In this document: positions 27,470-36,800 of the stretch, in pieces
Position numbering within the stretch: the stretch's first letter is position 1
Layout of the letters: each line of letters starts with the position of its first letter
Notes under the pieces: generated by a model
What the model was told of the DNA's origin: nothing
Database searches by the model: none
The model's input: only the letters and a program-made list of their open reading frames with translations
Made by a program: the position numbers and the translations under genes
Source of the DNA: DASUPK01 sp963821705
GTDB lineage: Bacteria > Actinomycetota > Thermoleophilia > Solirubrobacterales > 70-9
NCBI GenBank assembly: GCA_963821705.1
Contig: CAWGEV010000006.1
Span: forward strand, 414,576-478,575
Reading direction: 5' to 3'
DNA length: 64,000 bases

Positions 27470-28391
27470 GTGATCTTCGACGAATGGGAGATCGAGCTCC
27501 ACGGCCACCGCGTGATCTACCGGATCGCCGGCGACGGGCCGCCTGTCGTCCTCATCCACGGGATGGTCAACTCATCCAAGCACTGGGAGAGGGTCGCGCT
27601 CCAGCTGGCCGACCGCTACACGGTGATCGCGCCCGACCTGATCGGGCACGGCGACTCGGCGGCAATCCGCGGGGACTACTCCCTCGGCGCCCACGCCTCC
27701 AGCATCCGCGACCTGCTGACCACCATCGGGATCGAGCGCGCGACGATCGTCGGCCACTCGCTCGGCGGCGGGATAGCGATGGTCTTCTTCTACCAATTCC
27801 CCCAGCGGGTCGAACGGCTTGCCCTGATCTCGAGCGGCGGGCTCGGCCACGACGTCAGCCCGATGCTGCGGGGCGCCGCGCTGCCCGGGGCGGCGGCCGG
27901 GATCTGGCTGGTCGCGAACCGGCGGGTCCGCGCGGCGATCGAGCGCGCGGGCGAGCGGATGCGTGCCCGCGGCAGTCGCAAGGGCGTCTACCTCCAGGCG
28001 GTCGCGCGCGCGATGCGCCCGCTCCAGGAGGCGGCCGCGCGGAGGGCCTTCCTGCAGACCCTTCGCTCGGTGATCGACGTCCGCGGTCAGCACGTCAGCG
28101 CGATGGACCGCCTCTACCTGCTCGGCGAGCTTCCCACGCTGATCGTCTGGGGCGAGCGCGACAACACGATTCCCGATGCAGCACGGCCTCGCCGCCCATG
28201 CGCAGATCCCGAACAGCCGCTTCGTGTCGCTTCCCGACGCAGCGCACTTCCCCAACCTCGAGGACCCGGACGGGCTCGCCGAAGCCCTGCTCGACTGGCT
28301 CGATTCGACCCAGCCGGGGCTGATCGAGGACGCGGAATGGGGACGGATCGTCGGCGCTCGCTCCCCGCGCCGGCAGCGGCTGGGCGTCTAG
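27470..28391 (+). CDS. Alpha/beta hydrolase (one frameshift)
   Basis: An epoxide-hydrolase/haloperoxidase-like alpha/beta hydrolase of about 306 residues. PPVVLIHGMVNSSKHWERV is the oxyanion strand, VGHSLGGGIAM the nucleophile elbow, VWGERDNTIP the acid loop and LPDAAHFPNLEDPD the catalytic His. An extra G near 28172 breaks the frame after DNTIP, and the protein resumes MQHGLAAHAQIPNSRFV. GTG 27470 starts it. No signal peptide. The substrate is unknown. It is convergent with the FAD oxidoreductase, with 9 bp between stops. Confidence 0.85.
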
Positions 28392-28400
28392 TCCGGGGCG

Positions 28401-29760
28401 CTACGCGGTCGCCATCGCCACCGAGTGGTTGGCGACGATGCGGTTCTCCGGATCCCAGCTGCGCTTCACCTGGCCGAGCCGCTTGCAGGTCTCCTCCGGC
28501 AGGATCGCCTCGACGTCGCAGGGCCGCTCGGCGTAGTTGAAGTACCCGCCGTCGGCCAGCCAGTCACTGAGCGAGTCGTGCAGCTTGTCGAGCTGGCCCT
28601 CGATCGGCTCGCGCAGCGCGGGGTCCATCAGCATGCCGATGCCGATCATCACGTATTCGGCGTCGAGCTTGTCGAGCGCGCCGGCGTTCTCGGGCAGCGC
28701 GGGCGAGCGCGCCACCGAGATGGCGGAGCTCCGCGAGGAGCAGCGGCGAGTCCGCCTCCGGGCCGGCGGCCCCGACGAAGGCGTCGATCGCCTCGTCGGG
28801 CAGCTCGTTGAGGGTCGCGTGATGCCCGAGTCCAGGGACCGGCGGCTCGGGGTCCATCCCGATCCGCGTCAGCGCCGTGGCCGGAACCTGGTCGAAGGAG
28901 TTCATCGCCGGCTCGCCGATCTCGAGCAGCGGGGCGATCGCCTTCTCTCCCTCCTCCTTGCCGCCGATGCAGGCGGCCGTGATCGCGAGCCACTTCTTGC
29001 CGCGGATCTCCTCCGGGATGTCGGGAATCGGCGGCAGGTTGAGCATGCGAACCATGCTGCCGACCTCCTCCGGAGCCTCCGCGGTCCAGTCGCGGTAGCG
29101 GCGCAGTCCGTCCTCGGTGACGTCGGGCGGGAAGAGCAGGGCGCCGGCGTAGGCCTCCGCGACCGGGAAGAGGTCGACGTGGAGGGCGGTCACGATCGCA
29201 TAGCCGCCACCGCCGCCGCGAAGCGCCCAGAAGAGGTCCGGCTCGCTGCCGGCGTCCACGGTCCGCGGCTCGCCGTCGGCGGTCACGACCTCGATCGATT
29301 GCACGTGGTTGCAGGCCCAGCCGTACTTGCGGCCGAGCCAGCTCAGCCCGCCGCCGACGGTGTAGCCGGTGACGCCGACATTCGGCGAAGTCCCGGGCAG
29401 GAAGGACATCCCCTTCTCGTGCGCCTTGCCGCCGATCTCCTCGGCCAGGACGCCCGCCTCCATCCGGGCGGTGCCGTCGCCGATCTCGATGCCCCGCATG
29501 CGCTCCGTCTTGATCAGGATCGCGTCCTCGAGCGAGCCCATCGCGACGGCCCCGTGACCGGTGCCCTGCCCCGTGACCCGCAGGTCGTTCTCCGACGCGA
29601 ACTTGACGACCTTCGAGACGTCGTCGGCGCTCTCGACGAAGGCAACAGCGGCCGGCTTCTGGTCCGCCGCCAGGTTCCAGGCCTGGCGCGCCTCGTCCCA
29701 GTCGGAATCGGCCGAGGTCGCCACGCGCCCGCGAATCGAGAGTCCCGAGAAGTCCGCCAT
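28401..29760 (-). CDS. FAD-linked oxidoreductase of the berberine-bridge type (one frameshift)
   Basis: A FAD_binding_4/BBE family oxidase of about 452 residues. AVAFVESADDVSKVVKFASEND and LRVTGQGTGHGA lead into the FAD-binding PGTSPNVGVTGYTVGGGLSWLGRKYG, and the end NYAERPCDVEAIL plus RSWDPENRI forms the BBE motif. An extra base near 28705 shifts the frame. Such enzymes oxidise sugars, alkaloid-like compounds or alcohols with oxygen. The usual His that binds the flavin covalently would be in GTGHGA. It is divergent from the Tat-exported amine oxidase, with 75 bp between them. Confidence 0.85.
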
Positions 29761-29835
29761 GCCCGCGGAACTCTATGCAAGGCGAGGCTCGATTGACAAG
29801 ACTTAGGATCGAGTAACCCGAGCGAGGGGAGATTC

Positions 29836-31404
29836 GTGGCGCGCACACTCCTGTTGGCCGGCCTGGCGCGGGCGTACGCGCAGGCCGAGCGCCTCGAGGA
29901 GGGTGATACCTGGATCGAGCGGCGACGGAGTCGCCGCGAAGTGCTCCAGGGTGCGGCGGCCGCCGTGGCGGTGGGAACGGCCTGGTCCGCCCTGGGTTGC
30001 GGGAGCTCCGCTCCCCCGGAGCGCGACGAGGGCATCGTGATCGTCGGGGGCGGGCTCGCCGGCCTCGTCTGCGCGCTGCGCCTCAGGCAGGCCGGTCACC
30101 GCGCCGTCGTGCACGAGGCGAGCGACCGCCTCGGCGGCCGGGTCTGGACCATCCGCGGCGTCTTCGCCGAGGGCCAGATCGCCGAGCACGGCGGTGAGCT
30201 GATCGACAGCGACCACGTCGCGATGCGCCGCCTCGTCGCGGAGCTCGGCCTGAGCCTCTCCAACGTGATCGCGGCGGAGAAGCCCGGGACGGGCGACGTC
30301 TTCCACTTCAACGGTGCGCGCTATCCGGTCACCCACGCGGTCAGGGACTTCCAGGCCGTCTACCCCACTCTGAAGCGCGACCTCGCCGAGGCCGGCTACC
30401 CCACGCTTCACAACCACCACAAGCCGCGCGGCGTCGAGCTCGATCACATCTCGGTCGCGGAGTGGCTGCAGCGGAACGTGCCCGGCGGTCTCGACTCGAA
30501 CCTCGGACGACTGCTGGACGTCGCCTACAACACCGAGTTCGGCGCTGACACCTCGGACCAGACCTCACTGAACCTGCTGTACCTGCTGGGCTACTCCGGC
30601 GGCGGACGGCTTCGCCTCTTCGGGGCATCGAACGAGCGCTTCCACGTGCGGGGAGGGAACGACCACGTGGTCCAGCGGCTCGCGGACCAGCTGCACGGGC
30701 AGCTGGTCCTCAACTCGCAGCTGGTCGAGATCAAGCGGCTCGACGACGGCGCCTACCGGCTGAGCTTCGAAGTCGACGGCGGCACCCGGACCGTGAAGGC
30801 GCCGAGGGTGGTGCTGGCGCTGCCGTTCGCGGTGATGCGCGAATCGGTCGACTACTCGGGCGCCGGCTTCGACCCGGTGAAGACCCAGGCGATCGAGCAG
30901 CAGGGCATGGGGACGAACTCGAAGCTCAACGTCCAGTTCACTGAGCGGGGCTGGCGAGCGCTGGACGCAAACGGGAGCACCTACTCGGACACCGGGTACC
31001 AGTCGACCTGGGAGGCGAGCCGCGCGCAGCCGGGCCGCGCGGGGATCCTGGTCGACTTCACCGGAGGGACGATCGGCAAGGACTTCGGTGGCGCGAGCGC
31101 GGGCGAGCGCGCCAATCGCTTCCTCGACCAGCTGCAGCCGGTGCTGCCGGGCGTGCCGGCCACGTTCAACGGCCGCGCGGTGCTCGACTACTGGACGGGC
31201 CGGCCGTTCACCCGCGGCAGCTACGCCTACTACCGGGTCGGGCAGATGACGGCCTTCGCCGGGGTCGAGGGCAAGCCGAGCGGCGGCTGCCACTTCGCCG
31301 GCGAGCAGACCTCGTACACGTTCCAGGGCTACATGGAGGGCGCGGTGAAGAGCGGCGAGAGGGCGGCGCGGGAGGTCATCGCCTCCCTGGGCGGCGGTTC
31401 CTAG
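29836..31404 (+). CDS. Tat-exported flavin amine oxidase
   Basis: An intact 522-residue flavin amine oxidase. After a 30-residue lead comes a Tat signal (RRRSRREVLQGAAAAVAVG) ending in a Cys (SALGCGSS), which could be lipidated. FAD-binding IVIVGGGLAGLVCALRLRQAG and GGRVWT are present, and the C-terminus holds CHFAGEQTSYTFQGYMEGAVKSGERAA. It is longer than the two other amine oxidases here and the only one with an export signal. Export with flavin bound is the normal reason for Tat use. The amine substrate is unknown. Confidence 0.88.
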   Translation: MARTLLLAGLARAYAQAERLEEGDTWIERRRSRREVLQGAAAAVAVGTAWSALGCGSSAPPERDEGIVIVGGGLAGLVCALRLRQAGHRAVVHEASDRLGGRVWTIRGVFAEGQIAEHGGELIDSDHVAMRRLVAELGLSLSNVIAAEKPGTGDVFHFNGARYPVTHAVRDFQAVYPTLKRDLAEAGYPTLHNHHKPRGVELDHISVAEWLQRNVPGGLDSNLGRLLDVAYNTEFGADTSDQTSLNLLYLLGYSGGGRLRLFGASNERFHVRGGNDHVVQRLADQLHGQLVLNSQLVEIKRLDDGAYRLSFEVDGGTRTVKAPRVVLALPFAVMRESVDYSGAGFDPVKTQAIEQQGMGTNSKLNVQFTERGWRALDANGSTYSDTGYQSTWEASRAQPGRAGILVDFTGGTIGKDFGGASAGERANRFLDQLQPVLPGVPATFNGRAVLDYWTGRPFTRGSYAYYRVGQMTAFAGVEGKPSGGCHFAGEQTSYTFQGYMEGAVKSGERAAREVIASLGGGS

Positions 31405-31421
31405 CAGCGCTCCCGCGGTCG

Positions 31422-31814
31422 CTACTCCGACAACCCGGCGGCTTCGAGGGCTTCTGCTCGATCGAGAAAGCTCTGCGCCTGACTGATCAGTCCATCTCTG
31501 AACGCGACGAGGTGGCACCACGGCCAGTCCACCGGAGGGGCATCTGCAGAGACCCCGTGGAACCGGGCAATGCCCAGCGCCCTGTCGTCGAGGTCGATGA
31601 TCTCCTCGACGTCGATCGAGACATCGTCGTAGATCCAGAGCTCTGCCAACCAGCGGCGAACGTTCTCCTTGCCGTTGTGCCTTCCCCCGCCGGGAAAGCG
31701 CGGGTCGCTGATCCAGACGATGTCATCGGTTGCGAGCTCCAAAAACCCCTCGGCGCCTCGGGCATCCGCATGCGCATAGGCCGTGCGCAGGACCTCGACG
31801 TTCTCCTCCGACAT
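31422..31814 (-). CDS. SnoaL/NTF2-like protein
   Basis: A 130-residue NTF2-like fold protein: MSEENVEVLRTAYAHADARG, an internal DIVWISDPRFPGGG and RFRDGLISQAQSF-type C-terminal strand (AFRDGLISQAQSFLDRAEALEAAG). Actinobacterial members are small polyketide-cyclase-like or ligand-binding proteins of mostly unknown role. ATG 31814 is chosen because the family N-terminus starts there. The in-frame extension is antisense to the MFS gene. Confidence 0.85.
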   Translation of the reverse strand: MSEENVEVLRTAYAHADARGAEGFLELATDDIVWISDPRFPGGGRHNGKENVRRWLAELWIYDDVSIDVEEIIDLDDRALGIARFHGVSADAPPVDWPWCHLVAFRDGLISQAQSFLDRAEALEAAGLSE

Positions 31815-31867
31815 CGCCCACGCAGTATCCCGCCAGAGCCTCTGCGTTCCATCACTCGGACCAACCG

Positions 31868-33106
31868 CTAGGCGGGATGCGGTGCGGCATCGACCGGGAT
31901 CTGGGCGACCCGGTCGAAGGCGATCCTGGCGAAGAGCGCGCCCGCGATCGCGGCGATGCCGCCCATCACCAGCGCGGCGCGCGGGTCGACCGCCTGTGAG
32001 AGCCAGCCTGAGAGCGGGCCGCCGATCGGCGTCGAGCCCAGGAAGACGACCGAGTAGAGCGCCATCACCCTGCCCCTCATGCTGGATTCGGACGCCAGCT
32101 GGAGCGAGGAGTTGATGCTCGCGGCGAGCGTCACCGTGGCGGCGCCGAGGGGCGCGAGCACCGCGATCTCGAGAGCGAGGCTGGGCGCTCCGGCGGCGAG
32201 CAGCGAGAGCACGCCGAAGACGATGGACGCGCCGATGATCAGCACCGGCGTGACGGAGCCGCGGGCGCCGTTGACGAGGCCGCCGACGATCGCGCCGAGC
32301 CCCATCGCCGCGACCAGGACCGCGTAGGTCGAGGGCCCGCCGTGGAAGGTGAAGTGGGCGAGCAGCGGCAGGACGACCTGGAAGTTGTAGCCCAGCGTCC
32401 CGACTATGGCCATCAGCCCCAGCGGGATCCAGAGCTCGGGATTCTGCCGCACGTAGCGAAGGCCCGCGCGGACGGCACCCGGCTCCCGCTCGGCGGTCTC
32501 GGCCGGCCGGAGCTTCTCGGTGTCCATTCCTGCCAGCACCCAGATCATGAAGGCGAAGCTCGCGGCGTTCAGGGCGAAGCAGGGCTCGACGCCGACCGTC
32601 GCGATCAGGACTCCGGCGAAAGCTGGGCCGATGACGCGGGCGCCATGGACCAGGACGCTGTTCAGGCTGACCGCGTTGACGACGCGATCGGCGCCGACCA
32701 TCTCCATGACGAAGGCCTGACGGGTCGGGTAGTCGACGGCGTTGACGCAGCCGCGGACGAAGACGAGCGAGAAGAGCATCCAGGGGACGAGCACGCCCTC
32801 CAGCGAGAGGGACAGCATCGTCAGCGGCGCGATCATGTGGAGCGTCTGGGTGAGCAGCAGGAGGCGCCGCTTCGGCACCCGATCGGCGGCCAGGCCGCCC
32901 CAGGCGCCGAAGATCAGCATCGGCAGGAACTGCAGCGCGGTCGTAATGCCCACCGCCAAGCCGCTTCCTGTCAGGGAGAGGACCAGCCACATCTCGGCGA
33001 TCATCTGCATCCAGTTGCCGGACAGCGAGACGAGCTGCCCGGCGAAGTAGCGGCGGAAGTTGGGAATCGAGAGGCTTGCGAACGAGCGACCAAGTGCTTC
33101 CGTCAC
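31868..33106 (-). CDS. MFS transporter (MFS_3/enterobactin-exporter-like)
   Basis: A 412-residue membrane protein with about 12 hydrophobic segments. NFRRYFAGQLVSLSGNWMQ is the typical first-helix entry of the MFS_3 group, and AWGGLAADRVPKRRLLLLTQ the loop 2-3 signature. Likely exports drugs or siderophore-like compounds. Its start overlaps the stop of the marR-type gene by 4 bp, so the two form an operon in which the transporter is probably derepressed by the MarR ligand. Confidence 0.9.
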   Translation of the reverse strand: MTEALGRSFASLSIPNFRRYFAGQLVSLSGNWMQMIAEMWLVLSLTGSGLAVGITTALQFLPMLIFGAWGGLAADRVPKRRLLLLTQTLHMIAPLTMLSLSLEGVLVPWMLFSLVFVRGCVNAVDYPTRQAFVMEMVGADRVVNAVSLNSVLVHGARVIGPAFAGVLIATVGVEPCFALNAASFAFMIWVLAGMDTEKLRPAETAEREPGAVRAGLRYVRQNPELWIPLGLMAIVGTLGYNFQVVLPLLAHFTFHGGPSTYAVLVAAMGLGAIVGGLVNGARGSVTPVLIIGASIVFGVLSLLAAGAPSLALEIAVLAPLGAATVTLAASINSSLQLASESSMRGRVMALYSVVFLGSTPIGGPLSGWLSQAVDPRAALVMGGIAAIAGALFARIAFDRVAQIPVDAAPHPA

Positions 33107-33552
33107 TCGAGCATCCCCTCCAGCAGCTCGGCGGCGCGCTCGAGCGCGCGACGGTCCTCGGCGTCCATCGCCGAAAGGCGCTTCGCGAGGTAGGCGGTCT
33201 TCCGCTCGCGGAGGCGGCGCAGCAGCGCGCGACCCTCCGCGGTGACGCTGAGGATCGAGGCGCGGCCGTCCTCCGGGTCCCGGACCCTCTCCACCAGGCC
33301 GGCGGCCTCGAGGTGGCGGACGATTCGCGTGGCCGTCGGCCGCTTGATGCGCTCGCGCTCTGCGAGCTCGCTCGGGGAGAGCGGGCCGTGGCGCTCGACC
33401 GTCGCCAGCGCGGCGACCTGCGAGGGGCCGAGGTCGGTCCCCGCCTCCTGGCGGAGCCGCCTGGCCATCCGGGTGATCGCCAGGCGCAGCCGGGGGGCGA
33501 GTTCCTCTCGCCGTTCGCTCGGTGTTTCCGGGGGTCGCGAAGTAGTTTGCAT
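33103..33552 (-). CDS. MarR family transcriptional regulator
   Basis: A 149-residue winged-helix regulator. LGPSQVAALATVERHGPLSPSELAERERIKRPTATRIVRHLEAAGLVERVRDPEDGRASILSV covers the recognition helix and wing. It is first in a two-gene operon with an MFS exporter, a common arrangement for a compound-sensing repressor. A near-perfect dyad at its own start codon is the likely operator. Confidence 0.92.
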   Translation of the reverse strand: MQTTSRPPETPSERREELAPRLRLAITRMARRLRQEAGTDLGPSQVAALATVERHGPLSPSELAERERIKRPTATRIVRHLEAAGLVERVRDPEDGRASILSVTAEGRALLRRLRERKTAYLAKRLSAMDAEDRRALERAAELLEGMLE

Positions 33553-33570
33553 TGCTAATTAGCTTAGCAA
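33552..33570. promoter_or_regulatory. MarR-type operator
   Basis: Dyad TTGCTAA-N5-TTAGCAA begins at the start codon of the marR-type gene and extends upstream, so bound repressor would cover the translation start and probably the -10 region. The AT-rich stretch stands out in GC-rich DNA. Confidence 0.75.
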
Positions 33571-33616
33571 ATCACTTTGCCCGGCTCTTACGCCCGCGCG
33601 CGGACGAACCTAGACT

Positions 33617-34345
33617 GTGGGGATCGCTCGTCCGCGCATCCTCCTCGTCCCAACCGTGACCGAGATCGAGTGGCGCATCAGGCCGCAACTCGAGACCTGG
33701 GCGGAGGTCGCAAGCTACGACGCTCCGGGGGCCGGTGGCGAACCGCTCCCGGAGGAGCCCACTCTGAGCGGAGTCGGCGAGCGCGGTCTCGCGCTGCTGG
33801 ATCGGCTCGGCTGGGGGCGGTGCGTGATCGCGGGGGACGAATACGGCGCCTATTCGGCGATCCACCTCGCCGCGGAACATCCGGAGCGGGTCGCGGGGCT
33901 CGCGGTCGGCCACGCCTGCCTCTCCTTTCGGCTCGATGGTCCGCGGGCCCCGATGAATGCGGATGTGATGACCGCCTTCGTCAACCTCGCCGATGTCGAC
34001 TACCGCACCTACGTGCGCCACCTGACGCAGCTCACGCAGGACGCCTACGACGACGACCTGGCCGACGAGTACAGGGAGCGCGTGCCGCACGCGACGACCC
34101 TCGCCTACCTTCCGAAGCTGGCGGAGGTGTCAGGCGAGAACCTGGAGCCGCTGCTCCGCGACCTCAACTGCCCGCTGCTGCTGGCGAAGCACGACGGGTG
34201 TCTGGGCTGGACCGACGAGGGCTTCGAGGATGCGGTCGCGGCGCTGCCAGATGCGGCCACGGCCTCGATGAGGGTCAAGCCGAGCGCCAGCCCGGAATTC
34301 GACGAGGCGCTCCAGGCTTTCTGCGAGACGCTCGACTGGCACTAG
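33617..34345 (+). CDS. Alpha/beta-hydrolase-fold protein lacking the usual serine
   Basis: A 242-residue alpha/beta hydrolase-like protein. The strand-turn-helix at the nucleophile elbow reads CVIAGDEYGAYSAIHLAAEHPERVAGL, so the GxSxG serine position holds Glu in G-D-E-Y-G. The rest of the fold is normal, including LNCPLLLAKHDGC at the acid strand. It is either catalytically inactive or uses another residue. GTG 33617 lies 65 bp from the divergent marR-type start, so the MarR operator could also affect it. Confidence 0.7.
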   Translation: MGIARPRILLVPTVTEIEWRIRPQLETWAEVASYDAPGAGGEPLPEEPTLSGVGERGLALLDRLGWGRCVIAGDEYGAYSAIHLAAEHPERVAGLAVGHACLSFRLDGPRAPMNADVMTAFVNLADVDYRTYVRHLTQLTQDAYDDDLADEYRERVPHATTLAYLPKLAEVSGENLEPLLRDLNCPLLLAKHDGCLGWTDEGFEDAVAALPDAATASMRVKPSASPEFDEALQAFCETLDWH

Positions 34346-34355
34346 GATCGACCCG

Positions 34356-35372
34356 ATGCGCCGTTCGCCAGGGAACGTCGTGCTGGTCGCCGCGCTCGGG
34401 CTGCTGTTGGTAGCGGCCGGCATGGCGATCGCCAAGAGGCACCATCATCGCAAGGCCATGCCGCGCGGGCCGTACCCCAGCCTCGGCAGCTGTCCGGTCT
34501 TCCCCGCATCGTCGGCCGCCCCGAACGCGCCGTCGGCCGGTGACGAGTCGGCGTGGAACCAGGACATCTCGAACGCACCGCTCGACCCGAACTCCGCCGG
34601 CTACATCGCCTACATCAACGCCCACGGCGGGGACTTCCTCCACCCGGACTTCGGCTCCCCGCGCGAGTACGGATTCCCGTACGCCGTCATAGGCAGGGGG
34701 CAGAAGCGGACGAAGGTCAACCTCACCGCCTACGGCAACGAGTCCGACCACGGCCCGTACCGCGTGCCGTTGAAGGCGCTCGTCGAGGGAGGCCAGACCT
34801 CGGACGGCGACCGGCACGTGCTCGCCGTCGACGGCGCCCGCTGCAAGCTCTACGAGCTCTACCGCGCCTTCGCCCGCAAACGGCCGAAGCCGCATTGGAA
34901 CGCGGACTCCGGCGTGATCTGGGACCTGCGCTCGGCGGCGCTCCGCCCCGACGGCTTCACCTCGGCTGACGCGGCCGGCCTGCCGATCTTCCCCGGCCTC
35001 GTTCGCTACGACGAGGCCGCCTCCGGTCACATCAACCACGCCTTCCGGATCACGGTGAGCTCGACGCAGGACGCCTGGGTCCACCCCGCCTCCCACTGCG
35101 CCGGGTCCACGACGAATCCGAACGCGCCGCCGATGGGGCTGCGGCTCCGCCTCTCCCCCGGCTACGACATCTCCGGGATCACCGGGCCGGCGCACGCGAT
35201 CGCCGCGGCGCTCAAGCAGTACGGGGCGATCGTCGCCGACAACGGCTCGAACTACTACGTCTCCGGCACCTCCGACCGGCGCTGGTCGGACGACAACCTC
35301 GACCAGCTCAAGTCGATTCCCGGTTCGGCCTTCCAGGTGGTGCAGAGCGCCGCCCCCGTTCACCGCTGCTGA
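34356..35372 (+). CDS. Conserved secreted protein of unknown function
   Basis: A 338-residue protein with an N-terminal membrane or signal segment (NVVLVAALGLLLVAAGMAIA) and a His-rich patch just after it (KRHHHRKA). The mature part starts CPVFPASSAAPNAPSAGDESAWNQDIS. Later blocks include SDGDRHVLAVDGARCKLYELY, VIWDLRSAALRPDGFTSADAAGLPI and VADNGSNYYVSGTSDRRW. I recognise these as a widespread actinobacterial secreted family without a defined role. Six or so Cys residues may form disulfides. It starts 10 bp after the preceding stop and may be co-transcribed. Confidence 0.75.
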   Translation: MRRSPGNVVLVAALGLLLVAAGMAIAKRHHHRKAMPRGPYPSLGSCPVFPASSAAPNAPSAGDESAWNQDISNAPLDPNSAGYIAYINAHGGDFLHPDFGSPREYGFPYAVIGRGQKRTKVNLTAYGNESDHGPYRVPLKALVEGGQTSDGDRHVLAVDGARCKLYELYRAFARKRPKPHWNADSGVIWDLRSAALRPDGFTSADAAGLPIFPGLVRYDEAASGHINHAFRITVSSTQDAWVHPASHCAGSTTNPNAPPMGLRLRLSPGYDISGITGPAHAIAAALKQYGAIVADNGSNYYVSGTSDRRWSDDNLDQLKSIPGSAFQVVQSAAPVHRC

Positions 35373-35433
35373 CACCGGCGATGCGATCTGCGCATGATCC
35401 GTACGGACGCCCGCGGCGCCTAGCGAGGTTGGA

Positions 35434-36768
35434 CTACTTGCCGCCCCGGGCGGCCGCGACGAGCTTCCCGGGCGGCGTGATCGTCTTCGAGAGCGTGAAG
35501 GTCGCGCCCGCCTCGGAGACGCTGATCGGCGCCGGGACGGGATCTCCGGTCGGGGTGATGGCGAAGGTGCCGACGATGCCGTCGTGCACGTGGGTCTTGA
35601 AGAGGCTCTTGATCGTCCCCGCCCGCGTCGCGTTCCCGGCCTGGATCGCGGCCACCAGCACCTCGGCGGCCTGACCCGCGTAGGGGGCGAAGACCTCGAG
35701 CGGCCCGGTGATCTGGGCGCGCAGCAGCTTGACGAAGACGGAGCCCTCACCGGTCAGGCTGCTCGGCACCTTGCCGGGCAGGCTGACGAACATGCCCTGC
35801 GAGGCCGGGCCGGCCTGGTCGATGGTCGACTGCTGGGCGAAGCCGTCGGGCGCGAGCAGCTTGACCGCGCCGTTGTTGGGCCCGAGCACGGAGACCTTGT
35901 CCTTGATCAGCTGCGCGCCGTTCTCCTCGAGCACGGCGGCCAGCATCACCGCGTCCGCGCCGGCCGCCTTGGCCTTCTGCATCTCGGCGGTGTAGCTGCT
36001 CGCTTTGGGGTTGTAGGTCTGGACGCCGGCGATCTGCATGCCGAGCTGCTTCGCCGCCCCCTCGAACGTGTCGGCCTGCCCCTTGCTGGTCGGGTCGTCG
36101 GCCGCGACCAGGATGTAGGGCTTATGGATGCCCTCCTCCTTGGCGAAGGTGGCGAGGCCGGCGCCCTGGACCGCGTCGTTCGGGACCACGCGGATGTAGT
36201 TCCGCGTCCCCGAGGGGAAGTACTTCTGCGGCTCGTCCGGTTTGCAGAGGGTCGGGCTCGGCTGCGTCAGGCAGACGAAGGTGTTGCCGGGCGAGACCAT
36301 CGGCACGCCGCCGCCGGGCGCGCGGTTCAGGATCGGCATCTCGATCGCCGCGCAGCCGGAGTTGTAGGTGCCGATCACGGCGATCACGTCGGGATTGGCC
36401 GCGTACTTCTGCGCGTTCGTCCGGCAGGTCTTCGCGTCCCACTCCCCGGTGGAGGCGACCGAGTCGTCGCAGGCCTGGAAGGCGACCTCGGTGTTGCCCG
36501 CCTGCCAGCCCTGCCGCGCCAGCTCCTGGACGATCGCGTCGTTCATCTGCTTCGAGCGCTCGGCCGAGTCGCCACGGAGCGGCAGGTCGGAGACGATCAG
36601 CTTCTGGGCGTTGGCGCTCCCGGAGAACTGGACGTCGTTGCAGTTCGCGTCGACCGCCTGGATGCCCTTGGTCTTGCCGTTGCTCCCGCCGCAGGCGGAG
36701 AGGACGAGCGCGGCCGCGATGGCGGCGCAGGCGGCTGGGATGAGGACGACGGCCGGGCGCCGGGACAC
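35434..36768 (-). CDS. LivJ-like ABC transporter substrate-binding lipoprotein
   Basis: A 444-residue periplasmic-binding protein of the branched-chain amino acid (Peripla_BP_6) type. The signal peptide ends in the lipobox LVLSACGG. Internal motifs DVIAVIGTYNSGCAAIEMPILNRA and VPMVSPGNTFVCL match the ligand-cleft loops, and GLATFAKEEGIHKPYILVAADD the second lobe. No permease or ATPase gene is nearby, so the partner transporter must be elsewhere or the protein acts as a receptor. It is tandem with the desaturase (32-bp gap). Confidence 0.85.
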   Translation of the reverse strand: MSRRPAVVLIPAACAAIAAALVLSACGGSNGKTKGIQAVDANCNDVQFSGSANAQKLIVSDLPLRGDSAERSKQMNDAIVQELARQGWQAGNTEVAFQACDDSVASTGEWDAKTCRTNAQKYAANPDVIAVIGTYNSGCAAIEMPILNRAPGGGVPMVSPGNTFVCLTQPSPTLCKPDEPQKYFPSGTRNYIRVVPNDAVQGAGLATFAKEEGIHKPYILVAADDPTSKGQADTFEGAAKQLGMQIAGVQTYNPKASSYTAEMQKAKAAGADAVMLAAVLEENGAQLIKDKVSVLGPNNGAVKLLAPDGFAQQSTIDQAGPASQGMFVSLPGKVPSSLTGEGSVFVKLLRAQITGPLEVFAPYAGQAAEVLVAAIQAGNATRAGTIKSLFKTHVHDGIVGTFAITPTGDPVPAPISVSEAGATFTLSKTITPPGKLVAAARGGK

Positions 36769-36800
36769 GGCGCGGACCCTAATCGCTCAGGCGGCGGCGT

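Noticed and set aside
28537..29796. 419-codon plus-strand frame
   Set aside because: Antisense to the FAD-linked oxidoreductase, which has clear FAD and BBE motifs.
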